The position numbers were made by a program, and so were the translations under genes. Positions 7,740 through 17,770 of a stretch of DNA of 32,580 bases are shown here, one piece after another (within the stretch, counting starts at the first letter, position 1; every line of letters starts with the position of its first letter). Where the stretch lies: contig JAQBOU010000226.1 of NCBI GenBank assembly GCA_028287865.1, positions 1 to 32,580 on the forward strand, written 5' to 3'. Source of the stretch: Mucilaginibacter sp. (lineage in GTDB: Bacteria; Bacteroidota; Bacteroidia; Sphingobacteriales; Sphingobacteriaceae). The notes below the pieces were generated by a model. It was not told the DNA's origin. It worked only from the letters and a program-made list of their open reading frames with translations, and made no database searches.

Positions 7740-8804
7740 ATGAGCGAAAAAATTAAAATAGGGATTAGCATAGGAGATATAAACGGGATAGGTTTAGAGA
7801 TAATACTTAAAACACTGGCCGATAGTCATATTTATGATTATTGTACACCAATAGTTTATGGTCACACAAAATTGGCCTCATTTTACCGCCGCACCACAAG
7901 CTTGGATGAACTTAATTTTGTGGTGATTGATCATCCCGGTGAAGTTATCGGCAAAAAGGATAGAAAACCCAATATGATCAACTGCTGGGAAGAGGATGTA
8001 AAGGTTGAGCCCGGCGTAGTAAATGCCACAGTAGGCAAATATTCATTTATATCATTAGAAAGAGCTACGAACGACCTGATAAGTGGTGAAATTGATGCGC
8101 TGGTAACAGCGCCTATTAATAAAGATAATATTCAAAGTGACCAGTTTAATTTCCCCGGCCATACAGAATACCTGCAGGAACGTGATGGAGCAGCAGAATC
8201 GTTAATGTTTTTGGTAAGCGATACCTTAAGGGTAGGCGTGGTAACCGGTCACATTCCAATAGTGAAGGTAGCCGAAAGCATTACTGTCGAAAAAATATTG
8301 GCAAAGCTGAAGTTAATGGATCACAGCCTGCGTAATGACTTTTGGATTCGCAAACCTAAAATAGCAGTACTGGGCCTGAATCCGCATGCCAGCGATAACG
8401 GACTTATAGGCGATGAAGAGCAAAAAGTTATTATTCCTGCTATTGAAGAGGCCAGAAACAATGATATACTTGCCTTTGGTCCTTATCCTGCCGATGGCTT
8501 TTTTGCCAACGGTACCTATTTGCAATTTGACGCTGTATTAGCCATGTATCATGATCAGGGGCTTATTCCCTTTAAACAAATTGCATTCGAATCGGGAGTA
8601 AATTTTACCGCTGGTTTAAATTTTGTACGTACGTCGCCAGATCATGGCACAGCCTATGATATTGCAGGTAAAAACCTGGCATCAGAAATTTCCTTCCGCG
8701 AAGCTTTATTTACTGCAATCCATATTGTTAAACACCGCCGTGAAACACTTGAATTGCATGAAAACCCTTTAGCTATAACCAAACTAAGCCGGGACAGGGA
8801 TTAA
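7740..8804 (+). CDS. pdxA: 4-hydroxythreonine-4-phosphate dehydrogenase
   Basis: GISIGDINGIGLEIILK, TAPINKDNI, FPGHTEYLQ, LNPHASDNGLIGDEE, AMYHDQGLIPFK, RTSPDHGTAYDIAGK. Confidence 0.95.
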   Translation: MSEKIKIGISIGDINGIGLEIILKTLADSHIYDYCTPIVYGHTKLASFYRRTTSLDELNFVVIDHPGEVIGKKDRKPNMINCWEEDVKVEPGVVNATVGKYSFISLERATNDLISGEIDALVTAPINKDNIQSDQFNFPGHTEYLQERDGAAESLMFLVSDTLRVGVVTGHIPIVKVAESITVEKILAKLKLMDHSLRNDFWIRKPKIAVLGLNPHASDNGLIGDEEQKVIIPAIEEARNNDILAFGPYPADGFFANGTYLQFDAVLAMYHDQGLIPFKQIAFESGVNFTAGLNFVRTSPDHGTAYDIAGKNLASEISFREALFTAIHIVKHRRETLELHENPLAITKLSRDRD

Positions 8805-9001
8805 TATGTTATTTTGACAGATTTTGCAATAAAAATGGAATCTTTTTTGTTTCACTGAAATTTTTGGTGTTCTTGTCTATTATTTTATTGTAATTCCTTT
8901 TTTTATAATAAAAACTACCAGTATTCATTCCAATAATTCAACTCTTCCTGTTTTTTGTTAGTAAAAGTTTATTTTTTTAACGTAATAATTGTTTTTTATG
9001 T

Positions 9002-9025
9002 ACTTATTAAAAAAATTTAATAAGT
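9002..9025. promoter_or_regulatory. Perfect 10-bp inverted repeat in the AT-rich susC upstream region
   Basis: ACTTATTAAA-AAAA-TTTAATAAGT about 85 bp before the susC-like ATG. Confidence 0.35.
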
Positions 9026-9108
9026 TATTGAGGTTTAATATTATTTTTTCTTTAAGTTTAGCTTTTAATTACATTAATTAAACTCATTTTCCACTTAATT
9101 AAAAGTTT

Positions 9109-12100
9109 ATGAAGATTTTTTTACCATTAAAGTTTTGTTGGATAACAGTGGCGCTTCTAATCGCCATATGTATCAACAGCTATGCAAATCCATTAAAAAA
9201 TGCAGGATTTAATAGTTATTCAGCACATGTTCAAGTTCCTGTTAAGGGAATTGTAAAAGACGCAACAGGGGCGGCCCTTGTTGGAGTATCTGTATCTATA
9301 AAAGGTACGTCTACGGGCACTCAAACAGACGTAAACGGGGCATTCAGTTTAAATGCAAATCCGGGTGATGTGCTTGTATTTACGTATATCGGTTTCCAAA
9401 AAAAGGAGTTAACTGTAGGAAGCAATACCGTTGTTACCATGATTTTAGAACCTGCTGCAGGTATACTAAATGAAGTTGTTGTTACTGCATTGGGTATAAC
9501 CAAAAGTGAAGCTTCTTTAAGCTACGATCAACAAACGGTAAGTGGTAAAGAGCTACAGGTGTCCAAAGATCCAAGTTTCGTGAACAGCCTTACCGGTAAG
9601 GTGGCGGGTTTGAATATAACCCAAAGCTCATCTGGTGCCGGCGGTTCAACAAAAGTTGTGTTAAGGGGTAATAAATCAATATCCGGTAACAACAATGTTT
9701 TATATGTAGTGGATGGTATTCCTTTAAACGGCAATACAACAGGACAACCAAATGGCCCTTTCTCTTATGCACCTGATGCTGGTGATGGTATATCCAATCT
9801 TAATCCAGATGATATTGAAAGCATAAGTGTGTTAAAAGGTGCGTCGGCATCAGCTTTATACGGTAGCGCGGCTGCCAACGGCGTTATAATAATAACTACA
9901 AAAAAAGGAAAGGCAGGTAAAACCGAAGTTACTTTTTCATCAAACACTACCTTTCAAACGCCATACTCACTTCCTAAGTTTCAAAGTGAATACGGACAAG
10001 GTGATACAGTTAATAACCCATCAACTAGTTCGTTATCAGCATGGGGCCCAAAACAAAGCGGTGGTTTTTATAATACCAAAAGCTTTTTTAACACGGGCAG
10101 CCAGTTGATAAACTCATTATCTATCAGTACCGGAACTGAAAAGAACCAAACTTATGTATCTTACGCTAATACACACGCCGATGGTATTGAGCCGGGAAAT
10201 ACATTTTACCGGAACAATTTTACTATTCGGAATACTTCTAAAATGTTCAATGATAAGGTTACGGTAGACGCAAGCGCAAATTATATTAATCAAAAAACGG
10301 TTGACCGCCCTACTTCCGGCACTTATTTTAACCCGCTGCTCGGGCTTTATTTGTATCCGCGTGGTGGTAATTTCGCCCAATACAAAAATTACGAAGTATA
10401 TGACCCGTCGCGTACTTTACAAGTTCAAAACTGGCCATCATCCTTCCAGACCGGACCCTTTACCGATAACCCTTATTGGGTGCAGTACCGTGACCCGACA
10501 ACGCAGGGATTAAATCGACTGTTAGGCTCATTGAGTATAAGATATGACATTGCGAGCTGGATTAATTTCCAGGTAAGAGGTAAGCTGGACAGGGCCGATT
10601 TCACCAATGATCAAAAAATTTATGCTACATCAATTAGTATACTAACTGGTCCTGACGGCAGTTATAATTACAACCAAAGTACCAATACTCAGGTGTATAG
10701 CGACGCCTTACTTAATTTAAACAAAAAAACCGGCAATTTTAATTTTTCAGGCACGCTGGGGGCCAGTGTACAGGATAATCAATCCTATAGTAACGGCTTT
10801 GCAGGCTATCTGGGAACCATTGATAACTATTTCAATGCAGGTAATTTAGACAAAAATAATACCACTTTTACCCAAAATACAACTACCGACGTTCAAACCC
10901 AATCCTTATTTTTTAGTGCAGAGGCAGGTTATAAAGACATGCTTTTTCTAGATGTTACCGGACGCAATGACTGGTCGTCGACACTTGCATTTACACCCAA
11001 CGAATCATTTTTCTATCCTTCAGCTGGTTTGTCAGGCTTGCTTAGCAAAATGTTTAAAATGCCTGAATGGATAACTTATAGTAAGGTAAGGCTTTCTTAC
11101 AGTATAGTTGGTAATGGCGTGGGATCGTACTATAGCACTGTACCTGTACAATATTCAGAAGCAAATAACATATTAAGTTTAAATCCGATTCAACCATTGG
11201 TGACGTTGAAACCGGAAAAAACACATTCATTTGAAGTAGGTACAGAATGGAGATTTCTTAATGATCATTTAACTTTTGATGCAACCTTCTATAAAACCAA
11301 TACTTATAATCAATTATTTACTGTTTCAACTACCAAAGCAAGTCAATACAGCGGATATTATCTAAATGCTGGTAATGTACAAAATGAAGGCTTTGAAGGC
11401 AGTTTAGGCTATAATGGTAATATAGCCAGTAATGTACGATGGACTTCCACGGTTACATTCTCTATGAATCGTAATAAAATAATTTCATTATACACAGACA
11501 ACTCTACAGGTGTACCAAATGTTATTACCAGACTCCAGTTGCCTTCTGCGTTTGACAGTTATTCACTGGAAGTACGACAGGGACAGCCATACGGCGAAAT
11601 ATATGCGCGCGACTTCCAAAGAGATGCGAGCGGGAATATCGTAGTATCCGGAGGTAAACCCGTATTACAATCAAGTAATCCTGCAAATTATACAGATGTA
11701 GGTAATTCTAATCCTGATTTTTTAATGGGATGGAACAACACATTTAAAATCCATAATTTCGATCTGTCCTTTTTAGTGGATGGGCGTTTTGGAGGTAAGG
11801 TAGTAGATATGACAGCGGCGTATTTAGATTACTATGGCAATTCTCAGGCATCTGCGACTGCAAGAGACAATGGTGGGGTAACAATTGGAGGCCAGCATTT
11901 TACTGCCCAGAATTATTATACCGCAGTTGGGTCGCGCCAGGGGGCATTGGCACAATATGCTTATTCGGCAACTAATATACGTTTAAGGGAAGCTGCTTTT
12001 GGTTATACCTTCCCCGGAAGTACGTTCCATAATAAAATTCAAAACATCCGTTTAGCAGTTACAGCCCGCAACCTCTTCTTCTTTTACTTAAAAGCACCAT

Positions 12101-12207
12101 ATGATCCGGATACAACTCTATCAACCGATAATGGTTTACAAGGAATTGACCTTTTTGGACAACCAAGCGTAAGAAGTTTCGGGTTTAACATATCGGCAAG
12201 ATTTTAA
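9109..12207 (+). CDS. SusC/RagA family TonB-linked outer membrane protein
   Basis: N-terminal carboxypeptidase-regulatory-like domain (VKGIVKDATGAALVGVSVSIKGTSTGTQTDVNGAFSL), plug LNEVVVTALGI, NVLYVVDGIPL, SISVLKGASASALYGSAAANGVIIITTKKG, C-terminal ...NISARF. Confidence 0.97.
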   Translation: MKIFLPLKFCWITVALLIAICINSYANPLKNAGFNSYSAHVQVPVKGIVKDATGAALVGVSVSIKGTSTGTQTDVNGAFSLNANPGDVLVFTYIGFQKKELTVGSNTVVTMILEPAAGILNEVVVTALGITKSEASLSYDQQTVSGKELQVSKDPSFVNSLTGKVAGLNITQSSSGAGGSTKVVLRGNKSISGNNNVLYVVDGIPLNGNTTGQPNGPFSYAPDAGDGISNLNPDDIESISVLKGASASALYGSAAANGVIIITTKKGKAGKTEVTFSSNTTFQTPYSLPKFQSEYGQGDTVNNPSTSSLSAWGPKQSGGFYNTKSFFNTGSQLINSLSISTGTEKNQTYVSYANTHADGIEPGNTFYRNNFTIRNTSKMFNDKVTVDASANYINQKTVDRPTSGTYFNPLLGLYLYPRGGNFAQYKNYEVYDPSRTLQVQNWPSSFQTGPFTDNPYWVQYRDPTTQGLNRLLGSLSIRYDIASWINFQVRGKLDRADFTNDQKIYATSISILTGPDGSYNYNQSTNTQVYSDALLNLNKKTGNFNFSGTLGASVQDNQSYSNGFAGYLGTIDNYFNAGNLDKNNTTFTQNTTTDVQTQSLFFSAEAGYKDMLFLDVTGRNDWSSTLAFTPNESFFYPSAGLSGLLSKMFKMPEWITYSKVRLSYSIVGNGVGSYYSTVPVQYSEANNILSLNPIQPLVTLKPEKTHSFEVGTEWRFLNDHLTFDATFYKTNTYNQLFTVSTTKASQYSGYYLNAGNVQNEGFEGSLGYNGNIASNVRWTSTVTFSMNRNKIISLYTDNSTGVPNVITRLQLPSAFDSYSLEVRQGQPYGEIYARDFQRDASGNIVVSGGKPVLQSSNPANYTDVGNSNPDFLMGWNNTFKIHNFDLSFLVDGRFGGKVVDMTAAYLDYYGNSQASATARDNGGVTIGGQHFTAQNYYTAVGSRQGALAQYAYSATNIRLREAAFGYTFPGSTFHNKIQNIRLAVTARNLFFFYLKAPYDPDTTLSTDNGLQGIDLFGQPSVRSFGFNISARF

Positions 12208-12229
12208 TTATAATATTAAATATAAAGAC

Positions 12230-13837
12230 ATGAAAACTATTTATCATCGTTTCAATAAAAAAGTCAGCCTTACAGGGTTATGTGTCCTGGCGGGGCTGTT
12301 GATTATATCCTCGTGCACCAAGAATTTTGAAAGCTATAACACCAATCCGAATGCAGTTACCGAAGCTCAACTAAAAGGGGATGGACAGAACGTCGGTGGT
12401 TTTTTCCCGGATATGGAAACTTCAATTATGAGGATTGTTAATTGGGAATACCAGGTACAACAAAATCTTAACGCGGATTTATTTTCGGGTTATATGATGT
12501 CAGCTGATCCTTTTGGTGCTAATAACAATACCACCTATGCGTTAAATGCAGGCTGGAATACTTATGCATTTGACGAACCATATCAACATGTAATGAGTAA
12601 CTGGCTGCAGATTAAAACACGCGGACAAGTATCTAATCCTGATTTTTATGCCGTTGCACTTATTTTAAAAGTGGAAGCCGTACATAGGGTGGCTGATATA
12701 TTTGGTCCTATACCTTATACAAAATTTGGTACAGGTGCTTTCTCTGTTCCTTATGATAGTCAGCAAGCAGCTTATACAGCATTTTTTAGCGAATTAGATA
12801 CTGCTGTAACGTCATTAACAACTTATGTAAAAGCAAATCCAGGTGCAACCCCATTCACTAAGTTTGATTTAATTTATGGCGGCGACTACAAACAATGGAT
12901 AAAGTTTGCCAACACTTTAAGACTCCGTTTAGCTATGCACATTGCATATGCCGATGCAGCAACAGCACAAAAGCAGGCCGAAGCTGCGGTGGCTAATAGC
13001 TATGGCCTTTTAAGTACGGCCACTGACGATGCTTTGGTAAACATGGTTAACGGTGTAACTTATCAAAACCCTATCAGTACAATAACCCATTCATGGGGAG
13101 ATATATCAACGGGAGCTCCTTTAGAATCCATCCTGACAGGTTATAACGATCCGCGGTTGGCAGCTTATTGTCAGCCATCAAAACTAAATTCACAGTATCT
13201 GGGTATACGGTTTGGTGTAAGTTACAGCGGCGTAAGCTATGGCAGCTTTTCGCAGTTAAATATTGCTCTTACAGATAAGATACGTTTAATGGAAGCTTCA
13301 GAAAGCTTTTTTCTGCGGGCTGAAGGAGCATTGCGCGGATGGAATATGGGTGGAACAGCTCAGTCGTTTTATGAGCAGGGTGTAACACTTGCTTTCCAGG
13401 AGAGAGGCGTTAATATGCCGGCTGGTTACCTGGCAGACGCAAGCAGTACCGCCGCACCTTATATTGATCCCGTAAACAGCGCTGATAATGTGCCGGCCGG
13501 ATCGCCTTACTTAAACAATGTGACGATTAATTGGAGTAGCGCCGACTCATTTGAGACAAATCTGCAAAGGATAATTACTCAAAAATGGATCGCTATGTTC
13601 CCTGATGGCCAGGAAGCGTGGACGGAGTACAGACGGACAGGGTATCCGAAATTATTCCCCGCGGTTAACAACAATAGTAATGGGACCATTAATTCAGCCC
13701 TTGGAATTCGCCGCCTGCCATTCCCCTCAAGCGAGGTGTCAAATAACGCCGCCGAAGTGGCTAAAGCAGTTGCTTTACTTGGCGGTCCTGATAATGGCGG
13801 CACTAAGTTGTGGTGGGACAAAAACCCCAATCATTAA
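12230..13837 (+). CDS. SusD/RagB family outer membrane lipoprotein (SusD-like_2 type)
   Basis: Lipobox LLIISSC; NFESYNTNPNAVTEAQL; AVHRVADIFGPIPYTKFG; QKWIAMFPDGQEAWTEYRRTGYPKL; directly follows susC. Confidence 0.95.
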   Translation: MKTIYHRFNKKVSLTGLCVLAGLLIISSCTKNFESYNTNPNAVTEAQLKGDGQNVGGFFPDMETSIMRIVNWEYQVQQNLNADLFSGYMMSADPFGANNNTTYALNAGWNTYAFDEPYQHVMSNWLQIKTRGQVSNPDFYAVALILKVEAVHRVADIFGPIPYTKFGTGAFSVPYDSQQAAYTAFFSELDTAVTSLTTYVKANPGATPFTKFDLIYGGDYKQWIKFANTLRLRLAMHIAYADAATAQKQAEAAVANSYGLLSTATDDALVNMVNGVTYQNPISTITHSWGDISTGAPLESILTGYNDPRLAAYCQPSKLNSQYLGIRFGVSYSGVSYGSFSQLNIALTDKIRLMEASESFFLRAEGALRGWNMGGTAQSFYEQGVTLAFQERGVNMPAGYLADASSTAAPYIDPVNSADNVPAGSPYLNNVTINWSSADSFETNLQRIITQKWIAMFPDGQEAWTEYRRTGYPKLFPAVNNNSNGTINSALGIRRLPFPSSEVSNNAAEVAKAVALLGGPDNGGTKLWWDKNPNH

Positions 13838-13857
13838 TTAAATCATTAAAATAATTT

Positions 13858-13883
13858 AAAGAGCCCGGCTTGCCGGGCTCTTT
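13858..13883. terminator. Intrinsic terminator hairpin after susD
   Basis: Perfect 12-bp stem AAAGAGCCCGGC-TT-GCCGGGCTCTTT followed by TTT/CG; 21 bp after the susD stop. Confidence 0.85.
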
Positions 13884-13974
13884 CGTTTACAAACGCGATA
13901 ATTAATGATGTTCTTGTGGTCAAATGGGGCATAAATGGTTTTTTAAAAAACACTTTTCAAATATCATATTTATC

Positions 13975-13982
13975 CTTACATT
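13975..13982 (+). promoter_or_regulatory. Putative -7 box (TACATTTG) for the DUF177-rpmF-plsX-fabH operon
   Basis: Exact TAnnTTTG match 20 nt upstream of the TTG at 14003; supports a start downstream of the ORF-track start 13916. Confidence 0.5.
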
Positions 13983-14002
13983 TGCAGGCTAATTGTTGCT
14001 CA

Positions 14003-14524
14003 TTGAAATCGCTAAGAAATTACTCGATTCCTTTTACCGGCCTTAAACTGGGAAAGCACCAGTTTGAGTTTATTGTTACCGATGCTTTTTTTGATGAGTT
14101 TGAATACTCGCTGGTGAAAAAAGCAAATTTGAAATGCCAGGTAGAACTGGAAAGGCAGGAGACCATGCTGATCCTGAATTTTCAAATTGACGGAACAATA
14201 GATGCAAACTGCGACAGGTGTTTGGCGCAATATCCGCAACAAGTGGATATACGCGAACAACAGGTAGCAAAGTTTAGTGAAGAGCCTTTGGGAGAAGACG
14301 AAGAGATCATTATCCTTACTAAAAATGATCATGAGATCAATATAGCAGGGCTGATTTATGAATATATTAATGTTGCAATGCCGTTTATAACAGTTTGCAA
14401 CGATGAAGGAAATACTCCTTACTGTGATAAAGAGATGCTGGACAGTTTAAATAAACTTACAGCCAATACTGAACAAAATGAGAAAACAGACCCACGCTGG
14501 GATGCTCTCAAAAAATTTAAATGA
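14003..14524 (+). CDS. DUF177 / YceD family protein
   Basis: LKSLRNYSIPFTGLKLGKHQFEFIVTDAFFDEFEYS... with DANCDRCLAQ and CNDEGNTPYCDKEM; directly before rpmF-plsX, the conserved context of this family. TTG start inferred. Confidence 0.85.
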   Translation: MKSLRNYSIPFTGLKLGKHQFEFIVTDAFFDEFEYSLVKKANLKCQVELERQETMLILNFQIDGTIDANCDRCLAQYPQQVDIREQQVAKFSEEPLGEDEEIIILTKNDHEINIAGLIYEYINVAMPFITVCNDEGNTPYCDKEMLDSLNKLTANTEQNEKTDPRWDALKKFK

Positions 14525-14543
14525 ACTATAAAAATTAGGATTT

Positions 14544-14735
14544 ATGCCACATCCAAAACGTAAAATATCCAAATCGAGAAGAGACAAACGCAGAACTCAT
14601 GATAAAGCTGTGATGCCTACCTTAACTACCTGCAAAATTACTGGCGCCGTGCATTTACCGCACAGAGCATATACTGTTGACGGTAACGTTTACTACAACG
14701 GTAAATTACTGATTGAGAAAGCAGCTGTAGCATAA
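14544..14735 (+). CDS. rpmF: 50S ribosomal protein L32
   Basis: MPHPKRKISKSRRDKRRTHDKAVMPTLTTCKITGAVHLPHRAYTVDGNVYYNGKLL. Confidence 0.97.
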   Translation: MPHPKRKISKSRRDKRRTHDKAVMPTLTTCKITGAVHLPHRAYTVDGNVYYNGKLLIEKAAVA

Positions 14736-14750
14736 GTTTAATTTTCTGAA

Positions 14751-15689
14751 ATGAAGATTGGCTTAGATATTATGGGCGGTGATTTTGCTCCCAAAGCTAC
14801 GGTTTTAGGGGCAATTGCGGCTTGTAACTCTTTCTCAGCCGGCCAAAGGCTGGTTCTTATCGGCGATAAGGAGCAGGCTGTTAATCTTCTTCAGGAAAAT
14901 AACTTTAGTCCTGATCATTTCGATTTTGTACATACAACCGAAGTGATCGGTATGGGCGAGCACCCTACCAAAGCCATTGTTCAAAAACCAGATTCCAGCA
15001 TTTCTGTAGGCTTTAAATTGCTTAAGGAAGGCAGTATTGATGCATTTTCATCAGCAGGTAACAGCGGGGCTATGATGGTTGGGGCTATGTTCAGCGTAAA
15101 AGCTATTCCGGGTGTGTTACGCCCTGCAATAACCGGTATTATGCCTAAACTTAAAAAGGGTTTGGGCATTTTAGTTGATGTAGGCGCTAATGCTGATTGT
15201 AAACCCGAATATTTATTACAATTCGGTGTGCTGGGCAGTTTATTTGCGCAACATGTTTACAACATCGAAAACCCGAAGGTGGGTTTAATAAATATTGGGG
15301 AGGAAGAAGAAAAAGGCAATATACTTAGCCTGGCCGCTCACCAACTGATGAAAGAAACAAAACTGTTTAACTTTATAGGTAATGTTGAAGGTCGCGATAC
15401 ATTTAGCGAAACTGCTGATGTAGTTGTTTGCGATGGCTTTACCGGTAATATAATTTTAAAGTTTGCCGAATCATTTTATGCTGTTTCCAGCCAAAAAGGA
15501 ATAAAAGACGATTTTTTTAATAAATTTAATTATGAGCAATACGGGGGCAGTCCTATACTGGGCGTAAATGCGCCTGTTGTTGTTGGGCACGGCATTTCAA
15601 CTCCCGAGGCAATTAAAAACATGGTGCTTCTTTCAAAAAACATGGTTGAAAGCTCTCTTGTAGATAAAATAAAACTAGCTTTTCAGTAA
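14751..15689 (+). CDS. plsX: Phosphate acyltransferase PlsX
   Basis: MKIGLDIMGGDFAPKATVLGA, DAFSSAGNSGAMMVGAMFSV, VDVGANADCKPEYLLQF, VVCDGFTGNIILK. Confidence 0.97.
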   Translation: MKIGLDIMGGDFAPKATVLGAIAACNSFSAGQRLVLIGDKEQAVNLLQENNFSPDHFDFVHTTEVIGMGEHPTKAIVQKPDSSISVGFKLLKEGSIDAFSSAGNSGAMMVGAMFSVKAIPGVLRPAITGIMPKLKKGLGILVDVGANADCKPEYLLQFGVLGSLFAQHVYNIENPKVGLINIGEEEEKGNILSLAAHQLMKETKLFNFIGNVEGRDTFSETADVVVCDGFTGNIILKFAESFYAVSSQKGIKDDFFNKFNYEQYGGSPILGVNAPVVVGHGISTPEAIKNMVLLSKNMVESSLVDKIKLAFQ

Positions 15690-15699
15690 AGATATTAGA

Positions 15700-16689
15700 A
15701 TGAGTAAAGTTCATGCTGCTATTACAGCTGTGCATGGTTATGTGCCCGATTATGTGCTGACTAACCATGAGCTGGAAACAATGGTAGATACTAACGACGA
15801 ATGGATCACCACTCGTACCGGCATTAAAGAACGCCGCATATTAAAGGGAGAGGGACTGGGAACATCAGATATGGCCGTTCCGGCCGTTGAAGCTTTGTTA
15901 AAAAAGCGGGGTATCACAGCAGATGAAATTGAATTAATAATTTTTTGCACCTCTACTCCAGACAGGGTATTTCCGGCCACTGCCAATATTTTAGCTGATA
16001 AAATTGGTGCAAAAAATGCCTGGGGATACGATCTCCAAGCCACCTGTTCCGGGTTTTTATTCGGCCTTGCAACCGGTTCTCAATTTATTGAAAGTGGTAA
16101 ACATACAAAGGTGCTGGTTGTTGGTGGAGATAAAATGTCATCTATGATCAATTACCAGGACCGTGCAACCTGCATAATTTTTGGCGATGGCTGTGGTGCA
16201 GTTTTATTGGAGCCAAATGACGAAGGCAACGGCGTGATCGATTCTATTTTAAAAAGCGATGGATCCGGTATGGCTTACCTGCATCAAAAGGCGGGCGGCT
16301 CCATAAAACCTGCTTCCCATAAAACTATTGATGCCATGGAGCATTATCTTTATCAGGAAGGGAAAACGGTATTTAAATTTGCGGTGACAAATATGGCCGA
16401 CGTGGCAGCCGAAATAATGGAGAAAAACAATCTCATGGCGGATGATATTACATGGCTGGTACCCCACCAGGCCAATAAACGCATTATTGATGCAACAGCT
16501 GCCCGTACAGGTGTTAGCGCTGATAAGGTTATTATAAATATTGAGCGATTTGGTAATACAACTAATGGCACATTACCCTTATGTTTGTGGGAGTGGGAAA
16601 GTAAATTTAAAAAAGGGGATACTTTAATCTTAGCTGCCTTTGGCGGCGGATTTACCTGGGGCTCTATTTATTTAAAATGGGCTTATTAA
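15700..16689 (+). CDS. fabH: Beta-ketoacyl-ACP synthase III, copy 1
   Basis: [32 protein letters not shown] (Cys), [13 protein letters not shown] (His), GNTTNGTLPL (Asn). Confidence 0.96.
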   Translation: MSKVHAAITAVHGYVPDYVLTNHELETMVDTNDEWITTRTGIKERRILKGEGLGTSDMAVPAVEALLKKRGITADEIELIIFCTSTPDRVFPATANILADKIGAKNAWGYDLQATCSGFLFGLATGSQFIESGKHTKVLVVGGDKMSSMINYQDRATCIIFGDGCGAVLLEPNDEGNGVIDSILKSDGSGMAYLHQKAGGSIKPASHKTIDAMEHYLYQEGKTVFKFAVTNMADVAAEIMEKNNLMADDITWLVPHQANKRIIDATAARTGVSADKVIINIERFGNTTNGTLPLCLWEWESKFKKGDTLILAAFGGGFTWGSIYLKWAY

Positions 16690-16762
16690 TTACTTTATTA
16701 AATTTGAAGCTAAATTCTTTTATGCATAAATCAAACCTGTTGCTTCAGTAAAATATATTAAA

Positions 16763-17752
16763 ATGAGTAAAATTCATGCTGCTATTACAGCTGTACACGG
16801 TTATGTACCCGATTATATACTAACCAACCGCGAGCTGGAGACAATGGTAGAGACTAACGACGAATGGATCACCAGTCGTACAGGTATTAAAGAGCGTCGC
16901 ATATTAAAGGGTGAAGGATTAGGTACTTCAGACCTGGCGGTTCCGGCTGTTAAAGCTTTGCTTGAAAAACGGGGCATTGGCGCAGATGAAATTGACCTGA
17001 TCATTTTTTGCACCACCACCCCCGATTTGGTATTCCCGGCCACCGCAAATATTTTAGCTGATAAAATAGGCGCTAAAAATGCCTGGGGATATGATCTTCA
17101 GGCTGCTTGTTCGGGATTTTTATTCGGATTGGCAACAGGTTCGCAGTTTATTGAAAGCGGCAAGCATAAAAAGGTGTTAGTGATTGGCGGTGATAAAATG
17201 TCGTCAATAACCAATTACCAGGACCGTGCAACCTGCATAATTTTTGGCGATGGCTGTGGTGCAGTTTTATTGGAGCCAAATGACGAAGGCAACGGCGTGA
17301 TCGATTCTATTTTAAAAAGCGATGGATCGGGTGTGGCTTACCTGCATCAAAAGGCGGGCGGCTCTGTAAAACCAGCTTCGCACGAAACTGTTGATGCCCG
17401 CGAGCATTTCGCTTACCAGGAAGGCCAGGCCGTATTTAAATTTGCCGTAACAAACATGGCCGATGTAGCCGCCGAAGTAATGGAACGCAATGGCCTCGTA
17501 GCCGATGACATTGCGTGGCTGGTGCCACATCAGGCTAATAAACGCATTATTGACGCAACCGCTAACCGTACCGGCGTTACGCCTGATAAGGTGATAATAA
17601 ATATTGAACGTTATGGCAATACTACCAACGGAACCATCCCCTTATGTTTGTGGGAGTGGGAAAGTAAATTTAAAAAAGGCGACAATTTAATATTAGCGGC
17701 TTTTGGAGGTGGATTTACCTGGGGCTCTATTTATTTAAAATGGGCGTATTAA
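16763..17752 (+). CDS. fabH: Beta-ketoacyl-ACP synthase III, copy 2
   Basis: Tandem paralogue of 15700..16689; catalytic Cys ([11 protein letters not shown]), His (PHQANKR) and Asn ([10 protein letters not shown]) retained. Confidence 0.96.
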   Translation: MSKIHAAITAVHGYVPDYILTNRELETMVETNDEWITSRTGIKERRILKGEGLGTSDLAVPAVKALLEKRGIGADEIDLIIFCTTTPDLVFPATANILADKIGAKNAWGYDLQAACSGFLFGLATGSQFIESGKHKKVLVIGGDKMSSITNYQDRATCIIFGDGCGAVLLEPNDEGNGVIDSILKSDGSGVAYLHQKAGGSVKPASHETVDAREHFAYQEGQAVFKFAVTNMADVAAEVMERNGLVADDIAWLVPHQANKRIIDATANRTGVTPDKVIINIERYGNTTNGTIPLCLWEWESKFKKGDNLILAAFGGGFTWGSIYLKWAY

Positions 17753-17770
17753 TTAAAATGTATCAATGAG

